Positions 28,518-37,821 of a stretch of 64,000 nt of DNA are shown in pieces; the stretch's first letter is position 1, and every line of letters starts with the position of its first letter. Made by a program: the position numbers and the translations under genes. The stretch spans positions 186,001 through 250,000 of the forward strand of contig NZ_CANMRN010000001.1 of assembly GCF_947500265.1 (NCBI RefSeq). The letters are read 5' to 3'. Under the pieces are notes generated by a model. That model was not told the origin of the DNA and searched no databases. It saw only the letters and a list, made by a program, of their open reading frames with translations. This DNA is from an uncultured Psychrobacter sp. Lineage in GTDB: Bacteria > Pseudomonadota > Gammaproteobacteria > Pseudomonadales > Moraxellaceae.

Positions 28518-28838
28518 ATGCATTGCGATATTTATAAATTTCCCAAACACGACGACATGTATATCTACATTGCGCGTCCTGATTATCCTGATGATACTGA
28601 TGAAATCAAAGACTGGCTTGGTGTATTACCAAAAGATTTCCGTGCAGGTTTAGGCCGTAGTAAGTTCGTCATGCATTTGGACTTATCAACTAAAGATAAG
28701 CTCGCTCGTGTCGATAAAGAAGAAGTACTGGCAAAACTGCAGTCTCAAGGCTACTTTGTGCAGTTGCCGCCGCAAGATGTGATGCGCCGCCAAGCAGAGC
28801 TGCGCGCTCGTGAATCGCAGGACAGCATCTATAATTAA
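28518..28838 (+). CDS. ycgL: YcgL domain protein
   Basis: A 106-residue protein of the YcgL family, recognisable from CDIYKF near the N-terminus, the D-M-Y-I-Y-I segment and the GYFVQLPPQ motif near residue 78-86. The family function is unknown; in many gammaproteobacteria the gene lies next to rnd, whereas here rnd is 8 kb away. The frame could start at GTG 28509, but ATG 28518 has AGGTGG about 6 bases upstream and fits the family start. Confidence 0.82.
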   Translation: MHCDIYKFPKHDDMYIYIARPDYPDDTDEIKDWLGVLPKDFRAGLGRSKFVMHLDLSTKDKLARVDKEEVLAKLQSQGYFVQLPPQDVMRRQAELRARESQDSIYN

Positions 28839-29099
28839 TAGATTCGTCAGCAAGTAAGTGTGGTAGAAAATATCAGTACGCTACCTTAAAAACAGCGTCG
28901 ATAAAAACCTACGACACATTTGCTCACATGCATTTGAGTAGAAAGTCGTGATAAACTGACACCCTATGCAATGCATATATAAGCCTACATAATGCATAAG
29001 TTTGTTATGTATTTGGCCTCATTCTGGTTCTACAGAACGCACATATACCGCTAGACACAGATTGTGTCACCGGCGATAAACGCAGGTAAATAAACACGC

Positions 29100-29696
29100 A
29101 TGGACTGGTTAAAAAATATCTTACATAGCTTACCGCTAGAGTCTATCAGTGACATTCTCGGTGAGATTGCCATTTGGTGGGGCCAAATGGTAAAGGATGT
29201 CCCGCCCGCTGATTTGCCGATGTATGCTTATCTGGGCGGTGCTGTTTTGGTACTAGTACTATGGATACTCGTGGCTCGTGTACTGCCAAAACCATTGGGC
29301 GGTATGAGCTGGATGGTTCTGTTCGCGGTATTACTAGCACCAGGTACAGCGCTTGGCGATCCGAGCGAGCTTGCACCAGCCAGTATTAGCGTCGTCTATG
29401 CTGTGATGATGAAAGATTACGCAGGCGCGGTTGCCAATATGTTGCCGATATTGGTGATACTGGTCGCAGGGTTGTTTGTTGGTTTTGTATGGCAGTTGAT
29501 ACGCAGCGCATTTGCATCAAGTTTGGACAAAGCCCGTAGCCGCAGCGCAGAAGATACACAGGCCACGTTACAAATGACCACAGGCAGTTATTTGCCAGAA
29601 GGCGCTACCGTAACCGAACAGCTTGACACTAACGTAAGCTTAAAAAAAGACAGTACATTGGCTAAGAAAACGGATAGCGATACGTCTGATAAGTGA
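29100..29696 (+). CDS. Hypothetical membrane protein (198 aa)
   Basis: Unrecognised inner-membrane protein. Hydrophobic segments lie at about 43-62, 69-85 and 109-132, followed by a polar, Ser/Thr/Lys-rich C-terminal tail. The N-terminal 40 residues form an amphipathic, slightly acidic stretch. Poorly defined ribosome binding site (AGG 14 bases upstream). A terminator follows, so it is probably its own unit although it lies just before the moxR/VWA pair. Codon use is normal and the protein looks real. Confidence 0.6.
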   Translation: MDWLKNILHSLPLESISDILGEIAIWWGQMVKDVPPADLPMYAYLGGAVLVLVLWILVARVLPKPLGGMSWMVLFAVLLAPGTALGDPSELAPASISVVYAVMMKDYAGAVANMLPILVILVAGLFVGFVWQLIRSAFASSLDKARSRSAEDTQATLQMTTGSYLPEGATVTEQLDTNVSLKKDSTLAKKTDSDTSDK

Positions 29697-29756
29697 TAGA
29701 AATAGGCTAGGCATTAAGATAGTACTATTGTTTTAGAATTTATTTGATACTCGAAT

Positions 29757-29784
29757 AAAAAGACACCGCTGCGTGTCTTTTTTT
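29757..29784 (+). terminator. Rho-independent terminator after the 198-aa membrane protein
   Basis: AAAAGACAC (29758-29766) pairs with GTGTCTTTT (29773-29781) around CGCTGC, with a run of seven T. Confidence 0.85.
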
Positions 29785-29995
29785 GTGCTCGACTGTTTAT
29801 TAGGCATATAAATAATAGCTCACTATGAACTGCACATAACAATTGTTAATAAATGCGAACGCATGAGTATTTTGGCAATGCATCAGGCTGTGCTAATCTA
29901 ATTTATTCCTTACTAACTTATCCTTTATTAGTCATTTATGTTTTAGAACTATCCATTTATAACAACTTATCTATAACAACAATCGAGATCTGATT

Positions 29996-30859
29996 ATGAC
30001 CACAGCTGACAATACTAAGAAAAACTTTACTGGTACCAGTAGTTATATTGCTACCGATGATTTGCAACTGGCCGTAAATGCCGCTATGACCTTACAAAAG
30101 CCATTGCTGATCAAAGGTGAGCCTGGCACAGGTAAGACGTTGCTCGCCGAAGAAGTCGCTGAAAGTTTAGGTATGCCACTGATTACTTGGCACGTCAAAT
30201 CGACGACTAAGGCTGAGCAAGGACTGTATGAGTATGATGCGGTATCACGCCTGCGGGATTCGCAGTTGGGTGATGATAAAGTCTACGACATTGCCAACTA
30301 TATCAAGCCGGGCAAGCTGTGGGATGCCTTTACCAGTACAGAGCGTAGCGTACTGCTGATTGATGAGATCGATAAAGCCGATATCGAGTTCCCAAATGAT
30401 TTGCTACATGAGCTTGATAAGATGTCTTTTTATGTTTATGAGACGGGTGAGACTATCACGGCAGCGCAGCGTCCAGTGGTTATTATTACCTCAAACAATG
30501 AAAAAGAGCTACCAGATGCGTTTTTACGTCGTTGCTTCTTCCATTATATTGATTTCCCAGAAGAAGAAACCATGCGCCAAATCATCGAAGTGCATTTTCC
30601 AGATATTCAAGAAAAATTGGTCAATGATGCATTGGATATTTTCTATAAACTGCGTGGTATTCAAGGTCTTAAAAAGCCGCCATCAACGTCTGAATTGGTC
30701 GATTGGTTAACCTTGTTACTTGCTGATGATATGGCTCAGGACGAGCTAGAAGAAAATCTGCGCGGCGAGAAATCTATCCCGCCGTTATATGGTGCGTTGC
30801 TCAAAAACGAGGCAGATGTGAATTTATTACAGCGTTTTGCCAATATGATGCGTCGTTAA
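29996..30859 (+). CDS. MoxR family AAA+ ATPase
   Basis: A 287-residue AAA+ ATPase with Walker A GEPGTGKT at 41-48, Walker B VLLIDEID at 119-126 and the sensor region ITSNNEKELPDAFLRRC near 160-176. MoxR-type ATPases act as chaperone-like remodelling factors together with VWA-domain partners. The partner is probably the CoxE-type VWA protein encoded 153 bases downstream on the same strand. The substrate complex is unknown. Confidence 0.86.
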   Translation: MTTADNTKKNFTGTSSYIATDDLQLAVNAAMTLQKPLLIKGEPGTGKTLLAEEVAESLGMPLITWHVKSTTKAEQGLYEYDAVSRLRDSQLGDDKVYDIANYIKPGKLWDAFTSTERSVLLIDEIDKADIEFPNDLLHELDKMSFYVYETGETITAAQRPVVIITSNNEKELPDAFLRRCFFHYIDFPEEETMRQIIEVHFPDIQEKLVNDALDIFYKLRGIQGLKKPPSTSELVDWLTLLLADDMAQDELEENLRGEKSIPPLYGALLKNEADVNLLQRFANMMRR

Positions 30860-31012
30860 TGTTTGCAGCTTGCGTTGACTTTAACGTCTTATGTCCGATA
30901 TCGGATGTCTGATGTGAAAGTCAACGTAAGCGCTCAATCTGTAACTGTACCAATTAATGATATCAGCAATATCACCAGATAATAATATCAGCCAATAAGT
31001 GATACGACTCTT

Positions 31013-32236
31013 ATGTTTATCAAACTATTCTATACCTTGCGTACTTACGGCGTGCCAGTCAGTACGCGCGAGCTGCTCGATCTCAATGCCGCGTTAGATA
31101 AAGGACTGATGATGCAGTCGCATCCTGAAGATCCAGCACTGACTACTTTTGCCAGCCGCGAAGATATGTATCGGCTGATTCGACTGTGCATGGTCAAAGA
31201 CGAGCGCCATTTTGATAAGTTCGATCGGGCCATGGCGGATTATTTTGAAGGGGTCGATAGTCTCGATATGGATGAGCTACTAGCCAAGCTAACGGACGTG
31301 CCCAAAGAGTGGCTAGATTTAAAGCTCGATCCAAAGAATCTGACCGAAGAGCAAAGACGCCTACTGAAAAAGTACGGCTCGCTTGAAGAGCTGATGAAGG
31401 CGCTAGAGGAACGATTAAAAGAGCAAAAAGAACGTCATCAAGGGGGTAGTAAATGGGTAGGCACGGGCGGCACTTCGCCATTTGGTGCCTATGGCGATCA
31501 TCCAGAAGGTGTGCGTGTTGGCGGCGAGTCTCGCAAACGTAGCGCAGCAAAAGTCTGGGAGCAGCGTAAATATCGCAATCTCGATGACGATAATCAGCTG
31601 GGTACACGCCAAATTCAGATGGCGCTACGCAATCTGCGTCAGTTTGCGCGGACTGGCAGTGCTGATGAGCTTGATATTCATGAGACGATTAAGCGTACGG
31701 CAAAAAAAGGTGTGCTCGATATTCATATGCAAGCAGAGCGCCGTAACCGTGTCAAAGTGCTGATGTTGTTTGATGTGGGTGGCAGTATGGATATCCATGT
31801 CGAAGCGCTCGAAAAACTGTTTTCTGCGGCAAAAAATGAATTTAAAACCTTAGAGTTCTTTTATTTTCATAACTGTTTGTATGACTATGTGTGGAAGGAC
31901 AACAATCGTCGCCATAGTGCACCGATGCCAACGTTTGAGCTACTCAATAAATATGGCCGTGAGTATCGTGTTATCTTCGTCGGTGATGCATCGATGTCAC
32001 CTTATGAGCTAATGACAGTAGGTGGCAGCGTAGAGTATATGAATAACGAAGCGGGCATCGTATGGTTGAAACGCGTACTGGAGCATTTTGACAAAGTAAC
32101 TTGGCTCAATCCTGAAAATCCGTCATATTGGCAATATACACAGACTATCGTTGAGATTAAAAAACTGTTTGAAAATAAAATGTACCCGATGACGCTACAT
32201 GGTGTTGAAGAAATGACTCAATATATGGCACGGTAA
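31013..32236 (+). CDS. VWA domain protein, CoxE-like
   Basis: A 407-residue cytoplasmic protein. The C-terminal half (from about 245) is a von Willebrand A domain with the metal-site motif DVGGSMD at 254-260 and a later GDASMSPYE segment; the N-terminal half is helical and charged, with a Lys/Glu-rich stretch near 110-140. This is the CoxE/YehP-like partner type found beside MoxR ATPases. Ribosome binding site AAGTGA. Likely forms a two-gene unit with the upstream MoxR gene. A good terminator follows. Confidence 0.84.
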   Translation: MFIKLFYTLRTYGVPVSTRELLDLNAALDKGLMMQSHPEDPALTTFASREDMYRLIRLCMVKDERHFDKFDRAMADYFEGVDSLDMDELLAKLTDVPKEWLDLKLDPKNLTEEQRRLLKKYGSLEELMKALEERLKEQKERHQGGSKWVGTGGTSPFGAYGDHPEGVRVGGESRKRSAAKVWEQRKYRNLDDDNQLGTRQIQMALRNLRQFARTGSADELDIHETIKRTAKKGVLDIHMQAERRNRVKVLMLFDVGGSMDIHVEALEKLFSAAKNEFKTLEFFYFHNCLYDYVWKDNNRRHSAPMPTFELLNKYGREYRVIFVGDASMSPYELMTVGGSVEYMNNEAGIVWLKRVLEHFDKVTWLNPENPSYWQYTQTIVEIKKLFENKMYPMTLHGVEEMTQYMAR

Positions 32237-32293
32237 TTTTGATATTCAGCCTGATTGATAAAGCCTGTTAGCAAGGCGTTAATCCTTATAATG

Positions 32294-32327
32294 ACAGCCG
32301 TTATGACGACATAGCGGCTGTTTTTTG
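32294..32327 (+). terminator. Rho-independent terminator after the VWA gene
   Basis: A 12-bp stem with one wobble (32294-32305 with 32310-32321) around ACGA is followed by T6. Confidence 0.85.
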
Positions 32328-32381
32328 TCGATGCAAATAGGTTCTATAGTCATCTTATATTGGTATGCCTAATAAAGTGTG

Positions 32382-32411
32382 TTAACATTCATTTAAAATG
32401 AATGTTATAAA
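32382..32411 (+). promoter_or_regulatory. hmp promoter with NsrR-like operator
   Basis: TTAACA (32382-32387) and TATAAA (32406-32411) form a promoter with an 18-base spacer. Overlaying it at 32384-32406 is a perfect 11-1-11 inverted repeat with arms AACATTCATTT and AAATGAATGTT. It matches the known NsrR consensus (arms AAnATGCATTT) at all but one position per arm. NsrR is the nitric-oxide-sensing repressor that controls hmp in many proteobacteria. Confidence 0.8.
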
Positions 32412-32537
32412 TATTCTGAATTGGGCGGTTAAAAACTTTGATGACACTGTAAAAAGGTCTGCTCATTATTGCCAGTTTAGACGGATTATTTTTAACATCT
32501 CAGTTTATCAATGTAGTTAATGACTAAGAGAAACAAT

Positions 32538-33755
32538 ATGGCCTCACCAAAGACTTTAGAAATCGTCACAGCAACTGTTCCTGTACTTGAAGAACATGGC
32601 GTTGCGATTACCACCGTATTTTATAGAAACATGTTTAATGAGTATCCTGAGCTGTTAGATATTTTTAATGAGACCAATCAAAAACTAGGACGTCAACAGA
32701 CCGCTCTAGCTACAACAGTATTAGCCGCTGCTAAGCATTTGGACAAATTGGCGACGCTATTGCCGCAAGTGACTCAGATTAGCCATAAACATAGAGCGTT
32801 ACAGATTTTGCCTGAGCATTATCCTATCGTCGGTAAGCATTTGATCGGGGCGATAAAAGAAGTACTAGGTGAGGCGGCTACCGATGACATTATTGATGCT
32901 TGGACGGAAGCTTATGATGAGATCGCTTCGGTATTTATTCAGATTGAACATGGCATGTATGAGCAGGCGATGTGGAAAGGTTTTGCGCCTTTTATAGTGA
33001 CTGAAAAGGTAGCAGCTGCTACGGATATTGCAGCCTTTACCGTGGTACCAGTCGATAAGAGTGAGAACAATAAAGGCAATGATTTAGCAAACGCTCCAGA
33101 TATTGACCTGAGTAAATTGAAGTTAACCGCTGGTCAATATATCACGGTGAAAACAGACCCAAAAGACAGCGATCATATAGCCTTGCGCCATTATTCTTTA
33201 TGCTCTGCTAGTACTGATACAGGCATTCAGTTTGCTGTTAGACGTGATAACCGTAATGAGTATCATGGGTTGGTTTCTAACTATATGCATGACCAACTAG
33301 AAGTCGGTGATACGGTTCTATTATCGGCGCCAGCTGGTGACTTTGCGATCAATCAAGGTTTGGTACAGCAAAATGAGATTCCGTTAGTATTGATGAGTGC
33401 AGGGGTCGGGGTTACGCCTGTACTGTCTATGCTAGAGGCGCAAATATTGGCCAATCCTAAACGACCTATTATTTGGGTTTATGCATGCCAAAATGCTACA
33501 CATCATGCTTTTTCTGATCAGGTAGAGGCATTACTCGAACAGGCTGAGACTGTAGAAAAGTATATATTTTACTTTGAGTCGGGGCAGATATTGGATGAGA
33601 CATGGCTTGCTACCTTGCCTAAGCCTGCCGATATCTATGTGTGCGGCTCGATGCTGTTTATGGAGAGCATGATTGATGGGTTAGTAGCATTAGATCATGG
33701 TGTCGATAGTGTCCACTACGAACCGTTTGGTCCTAAGATGAGCTTAGGTGGTTAA
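32538..33755 (+). CDS. hmp: Flavohaemoglobin, nitric oxide dioxygenase
   Basis: Converts nitric oxide to nitrate using O2 and NAD(P)H. The 405-residue protein has an N-terminal globin domain with the proximal His85 (SHKHRALQI) and Tyr29 on the distal side, an FAD-binding domain with HYSLCSAS near residue 215-222, and a C-terminal NAD domain with SAGVGVTPVLSM near 290 and the ending YEPFGPKMSL. ATG 32520 is in frame, but AAGAG lies 7 bases before ATG 32538, which also fits the family start. Preceded by an NsrR-like operator; terminated at 33829-33870. Confidence 0.94.
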   Translation: MASPKTLEIVTATVPVLEEHGVAITTVFYRNMFNEYPELLDIFNETNQKLGRQQTALATTVLAAAKHLDKLATLLPQVTQISHKHRALQILPEHYPIVGKHLIGAIKEVLGEAATDDIIDAWTEAYDEIASVFIQIEHGMYEQAMWKGFAPFIVTEKVAAATDIAAFTVVPVDKSENNKGNDLANAPDIDLSKLKLTAGQYITVKTDPKDSDHIALRHYSLCSASTDTGIQFAVRRDNRNEYHGLVSNYMHDQLEVGDTVLLSAPAGDFAINQGLVQQNEIPLVLMSAGVGVTPVLSMLEAQILANPKRPIIWVYACQNATHHAFSDQVEALLEQAETVEKYIFYFESGQILDETWLATLPKPADIYVCGSMLFMESMIDGLVALDHGVDSVHYEPFGPKMSLGG

Positions 33756-33828
33756 GTTTTTAGCTTAGTTTCGTTAATAGTTAGCTAGCCAACTAACTGT
33801 TATTGCTAGCCGACTGTCGCCAGTAATG

Positions 33829-33870
33829 AAAAAGCACTTAGCATGAAATAATTACGCTAAGTGCTTTTTT
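33829..33870. terminator. Bidirectional terminator between hmp and the glycosidase-like gene
   Basis: A 14-bp stem (33829-33842 with 33856-33869) closes a 13-base loop, with A and T runs on opposite sides, between convergent genes. Confidence 0.88.
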
Positions 33871-33921
33871 ATGCAAAATACTATGAGAAGACAGAGATTA
33901 ACCTAAAAATATAAAGACATA

Positions 33922-34734
33922 TTACTCTTTATTTTCAACCAATCCAATCATCACGCCCATCTCTTTTTTATCCTGCTTATCGATACTAGGCGCATACAAC
34001 GCTGAGGCAATACCACCGTCTAAAAACAGCGCGTTTGAACAACCCAGCTCATCCTTAAATAGCTCTGCAAACTGATAGAATGTCACAGGCTCATCGCTAT
34101 TAACGAGCTGTATACTGCCATCACGGCAAACACCTGCACCATTACGCAGTTTGATTGAGCTGCTATCAGGATTGAACTGTGGATGTATCTCGTCATTGAT
34201 GACCAGCATAGGGCCAGATTGCGTCGCATACCAAGGCTGCATATCACCACTGCTTATCTGCTCATTTAACGCATTACTTTCGGTGATTTGCACGTTGCCA
34301 GCTTTGTCCCACCACATAACCCCATTAGGTAATAGATGAAAATTACCGCCACCTTCTTTTGTATTTAGCGATTTGAGTTCTTTGCCTTCGATGACGGTAT
34401 ATCCAATCGGCGCATAGTTTTCATTATACATGCCTGCATTCATGGCAAAGTTAAGTGTCTCATTATTCGGTAATGTGGCCAATAACGTATCAAAGGTTAG
34501 CAGAGGCTTATTGTTATCAGAGGATTGCCAAAACAGTTGTAATGAATACCGCTCGCTCGCTAACGCGGTAGCATCCACTCGGCAAACGCTATAAGTAAAA
34601 GGTGTGTCTTCAGTCTGGCACGACCAACTATCGGTATCGCTACTAGCCGCATTGGTATTTGTCTGCTGGCAGGCGCTCAGGCCTAGCGCGAGCACTATCG
34701 TTGATAGGGATAAGGTAAAAATAGAACTTGGCAT
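33922..34734 (-). CDS. Phosphodiester glycosidase (NAGPA/DUF2233) family lipoprotein
   Basis: A 270-residue lipoprotein. The signal region ends in LSAC with Cys22, followed by a Ser/Asn-rich linker and one phosphodiester-glycosidase (NAGPA, formerly DUF2233) domain marked by NAGMY near 98, GNFHLLPNGV near 130 and LFLDGG...ASALY near 240-250. Human NAGPA uncovers mannose-6-phosphate; bacterial substrates of the family are largely undefined. The frame begins one codon earlier at a TTG, but ATG 34734 is a better start. Monocistronic, convergent with hmp. Confidence 0.8.
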   Translation of the reverse strand: MPSSIFTLSLSTIVLALGLSACQQTNTNAASSDTDSWSCQTEDTPFTYSVCRVDATALASERYSLQLFWQSSDNNKPLLTFDTLLATLPNNETLNFAMNAGMYNENYAPIGYTVIEGKELKSLNTKEGGGNFHLLPNGVMWWDKAGNVQITESNALNEQISSGDMQPWYATQSGPMLVINDEIHPQFNPDSSSIKLRNGAGVCRDGSIQLVNSDEPVTFYQFAELFKDELGCSNALFLDGGIASALYAPSIDKQDKKEMGVMIGLVENKE

Positions 34735-34839
34735 CAATCACGCGTCTTTTAATGTATAAATTATTTAAGTTTGGCTGCTATCTACTGCTTAATTGCACTT
34801 TCAGTACTATTTTTTAAGTACAACGATTTAGGCACTGAA

Positions 34840-36654
34840 TCAGTCGCTAGCAGGCGGGAAGTCGCGGATTGTATTATTCACATTACCAATTAATCGCCCA
34901 CCATCGGTGAGGTTGGTCAAATGCTCAGAACTATATCCAGCGCTTTGTTCTGTTGGCGCGCCAGTTTCTTTGCCCTTATCGCGTGAGTCCTTATTATAAG
35001 CAATGAGCGCATCATTATTGGCTAAAAAGCTATCAGGGTTTGCCATGACCCACATCTGGTTAAATACGTCGGCACGGGCACTATGATCGAGCAGTGCGCC
35101 TTTATCAGCAAAATAGAAGAATTTGGATAGCAGCTTAATTTGCCCATCATCTAGACGGCGTGCGATATGATACGGCTGTAATTGGCTAGGATGCTGTAAA
35201 CCGACCGCGCCTACGATACTGGCAAGCGATTTTAGCGTGTTTTTATGGAAACTTGCAACACGCTCAGCCTTACTAGGGACGTCGAGCGCCTTTTGACGAT
35301 ATGGATCTTGAGTTGCCACACCCGTCGGGCAAGTGTTGGTATGACAAGAGCGCGACTGAATGCAGCCGACTGCAAACATAAACCCACGTGCTGAGTTGCA
35401 CCAATCGGCACCTAGCGCAATCATGCGAGCGATATCAAAGCCTGATACGATTTTTCCACTAACACCAAGCTTAATTTTGTCACGAATACCTGCACCGACT
35501 AAAGTGTTATGAACCAATAAAAACCCTTCAACCATCGGCATGCCAACATTGTCCATAAACTCGACAGGCGCTGCACCTGTGCCGCCTTCTGCACCATCAA
35601 TAACGATAAAGTCAGGGTAATTATCCGTCTCTATCATGGCTTTGACAATCGCCATAAACTGCCATGGCTGACCAATACATAGCTTAAAGCCAACTGGCTT
35701 GCCACCTGATAAATCACGTAGCTGCTGCCAAAAGGCGACCAGCTCGCGTGGGGTGCTAAATGCGGTATGCGAAGAGGGCGAGATACAGTCTTGACCCGTA
35801 GGTACTTGACGTGTGTCTGCAATCTCTTGGGTGATTTTGCTAGAGGGAAGGACGCCACCTTTACCAGGCTTGGCACCCTGTGAAAGCTTGATTTCAATCA
35901 TTTTAACTTGAGGATCGACGGCTTTTTCAGCAAAAGACTGTGGATCAAAGTTACCATCATTATCACGGCAACCAAAATAACCCGTACCCAATTCCCAAAT
36001 CAAATCACCACCGAACTTACGATGATAAGGGCTGATCGCGCCTTCGCCCGTGTCATGAGTAAAGCCGCCGAGTTTTGCGCCTTGATTAAGTGCCATGATA
36101 GCGTTCGCTGACAGACTGCCAAAGCTCATCGCAGAGATATTAAATACTGACATATCGTGTGGCTGCTGACAACGCTCACCGCCGACCATGATACGAAAAT
36201 CTTTGTTTTCTAGTGGTGCACTGATGGTGGATTGCAAAAACCACTCTTTACCATGAGTATATAAATTATCTAGCGTACCAAAGGCGTTGGTGTCACTGAC
36301 GTTCTTAGCACGTTGATAGACTAGCGCACGCTGCTGGCGTGAAAACGGTACTTGTTCTTTATCGTCCTCAAGCAAGTACTGGCGAATTTCAGGGCGAAAA
36401 TCCTCTAATACATAGCGAATATGTCCAGCGACAGGGTAGTTGCTCAATATCGCGTGCTTGGACTGAATCAAATCATAGATACCAAGTGCCACAGCCAAAC
36501 CACCGATAACAATCAGCCACCAACTTACCAACAATAAACCCGCTAACAGAATTAAAATCGCCGCGCCAAACGTGCTATAGCGAAGTAATAATCCGATAAA
36601 GTACGGCGAACTGGTTTTGGGTTCAGGGTTAAGATTGGTACGAGATTCAGGCAT
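34840..36654 (-). CDS. FMN-binding glutamate-synthase-like protein, membrane-anchored
   Basis: A 604-residue protein with two membrane helices near residues 22-65, followed by a GltS-type FMN barrel. Visible elements are SFGSLSANA near 175, GEGAISPYH, KPGKGGVLP, the CISPSSHTAF segment, the GGTGAAP motif and a cluster CIQSRSCHTNTCPTGVA that binds a 3Fe-4S centre in glutamate synthase. There is no glutaminase domain. Such stand-alone proteins are common and mostly uncharacterised; amination of 2-oxoglutarate is not established. ATG 36654 with GAG 8 bases upstream is preferred to TTG 36666. Neighbour of the glutarate branch. Confidence 0.83.
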   Translation of the reverse strand: MPESRTNLNPEPKTSSPYFIGLLLRYSTFGAAILILLAGLLLVSWWLIVIGGLAVALGIYDLIQSKHAILSNYPVAGHIRYVLEDFRPEIRQYLLEDDKEQVPFSRQQRALVYQRAKNVSDTNAFGTLDNLYTHGKEWFLQSTISAPLENKDFRIMVGGERCQQPHDMSVFNISAMSFGSLSANAIMALNQGAKLGGFTHDTGEGAISPYHRKFGGDLIWELGTGYFGCRDNDGNFDPQSFAEKAVDPQVKMIEIKLSQGAKPGKGGVLPSSKITQEIADTRQVPTGQDCISPSSHTAFSTPRELVAFWQQLRDLSGGKPVGFKLCIGQPWQFMAIVKAMIETDNYPDFIVIDGAEGGTGAAPVEFMDNVGMPMVEGFLLVHNTLVGAGIRDKIKLGVSGKIVSGFDIARMIALGADWCNSARGFMFAVGCIQSRSCHTNTCPTGVATQDPYRQKALDVPSKAERVASFHKNTLKSLASIVGAVGLQHPSQLQPYHIARRLDDGQIKLLSKFFYFADKGALLDHSARADVFNQMWVMANPDSFLANNDALIAYNKDSRDKGKETGAPTEQSAGYSSEHLTNLTDGGRLIGNVNNTIRDFPPASD

Positions 36655-36817
36655 AGCGAGGCTCAATAGTAATGATAGATATAAATAAGATGCTTACATT
36701 TGTCGCGTACATCATACACGCATGACGTCATTACGTCGGTATCAATGGGTAACAGGGCTGCAGACGGTGTCTTCGTTGATCCAGCCTAAACTTCAATTTT
36801 ATTCGTTTTAATATGCT

Positions 36818-37645
36818 CTATGTACCACTACCAATCCGCTCCGCCAAGGCCTGCAATTTTGGCACTATCATCGCCGCATAGTCATCCGCTTCCCAGTTAG
36901 CACTTGGTACACTGGCATTCAGCGAATACGCGTATTGCCCTGTTGCGACATCATATACGCCAACCGCGACTGCCAATATGTCAGTAGAAAACTCCCCATC
37001 AGACACGGTATAGCCATACTTTTCATAATGCTCTGCCGCGCTGGCTAGGGCGGTTTGCGCATGGTCGAATTCCTCAACAGATAAATTCTCTCGTAGATTA
37101 CTAATGATGACCGCCTGTCTCGCTTGCGTACTTACCGCATAAAAAGCACGTCCGATAGCCGTGCGTGCAACAGGTACGGCGGAGCCAACCTGTAAGTTGA
37201 CCGATAGACGAGCAGGACTACGGCAACAGGCGTGATAGCGCATTTCTCCTTCGACTTCGGTTGCCAAATTCACCGATACTTCGTTTTCACTAGCGAACTG
37301 TCGTAATAGTGGTTCAGCTGCTGCCACCATATCGTGACGACTCCATGCGGTCGCGCTTAGACGTACCGCACTACTGCCCAGTTGATACTGTCCGTGCTCA
37401 GTGACACGTAAAAAACCAAGCGTGGTCAAAGTATGGATAAGACGGGTAATGGTTGCTTTTGGCAGCTCGGTCATCTGACATAGCTGTTGATGGGTGAGCC
37501 GCTCATGGTGCTCAAAAGCTGCCAGTATAATCAGTCCCCGTCCCAGTGCCGTCACAAACTGTCGGTCATTCTCTTCCTTATTTTGACTCATCGTTGCATG
37601 CATACGTTCGAGTAGCGGAGTAGCTGTTGATAAGGGTTTCATCAT
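36818..37645 (-). CDS. IclR family transcriptional regulator (glutarate branch)
   Basis: A 275-residue regulator: winged helix-turn-helix at about 28-90 (LTHQQLCQMTELPKATITRLI) and the IclR effector domain from about 105 to the end, with the GRAFYAVS and DGEFSTDILAVAVGV segments. It is divergent from the glutaryl-CoA dehydrogenase gene, with palindromes in the shared 176-base gap, so it probably controls that gene and itself. An N-terminal extension of 25 residues precedes the domain. In Pseudomonas the equivalent genes use a LysR-type regulator, so this would be a different control scheme. Confidence 0.84.
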   Translation of the reverse strand: MMKPLSTATPLLERMHATMSQNKEENDRQFVTALGRGLIILAAFEHHERLTHQQLCQMTELPKATITRLIHTLTTLGFLRVTEHGQYQLGSSAVRLSATAWSRHDMVAAAEPLLRQFASENEVSVNLATEVEGEMRYHACCRSPARLSVNLQVGSAVPVARTAIGRAFYAVSTQARQAVIISNLRENLSVEEFDHAQTALASAAEHYEKYGYTVSDGEFSTDILAVAVGVYDVATGQYAYSLNASVPSANWEADDYAAMIVPKLQALAERIGSGT

Positions 37646-37714
37646 TTTATACTCATCTTTTTTTGATAAAGGTTTACAGCGCGGCGAAAGTTTGCTTAAA
37701 TGGTTTTAAATTAT

Positions 37715-37738
37715 GAAACTAAGTTTCGCATAGCGGAA
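37715..37738. promoter_or_regulatory. Candidate IclR operator before gcdH
   Basis: Two overlapping palindromes: GAAACT-A-AGTTTC at 37715-37727 (perfect) and TTTCGC-ATA-GCGGAA at 37724-37738 (one mismatch). They lie in the gap between a divergent IclR gene and gcdH, where an IclR site is expected. Binding is inferred. Confidence 0.5.
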
Positions 37739-37821
37739 TATCGAAGTCAATGACTTGTTAGACCAAATGATGTATCAATCACTATTCGTCAGTCAGGATG
37801 ACTGATACCAAGGAGATCCAC

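Noticed and set aside
31194..31607. 137-codon minus-strand frame opposite the VWA gene
   Set aside because: The plus-strand VWA gene is well supported by its domain; the antisense product has no coherent features.
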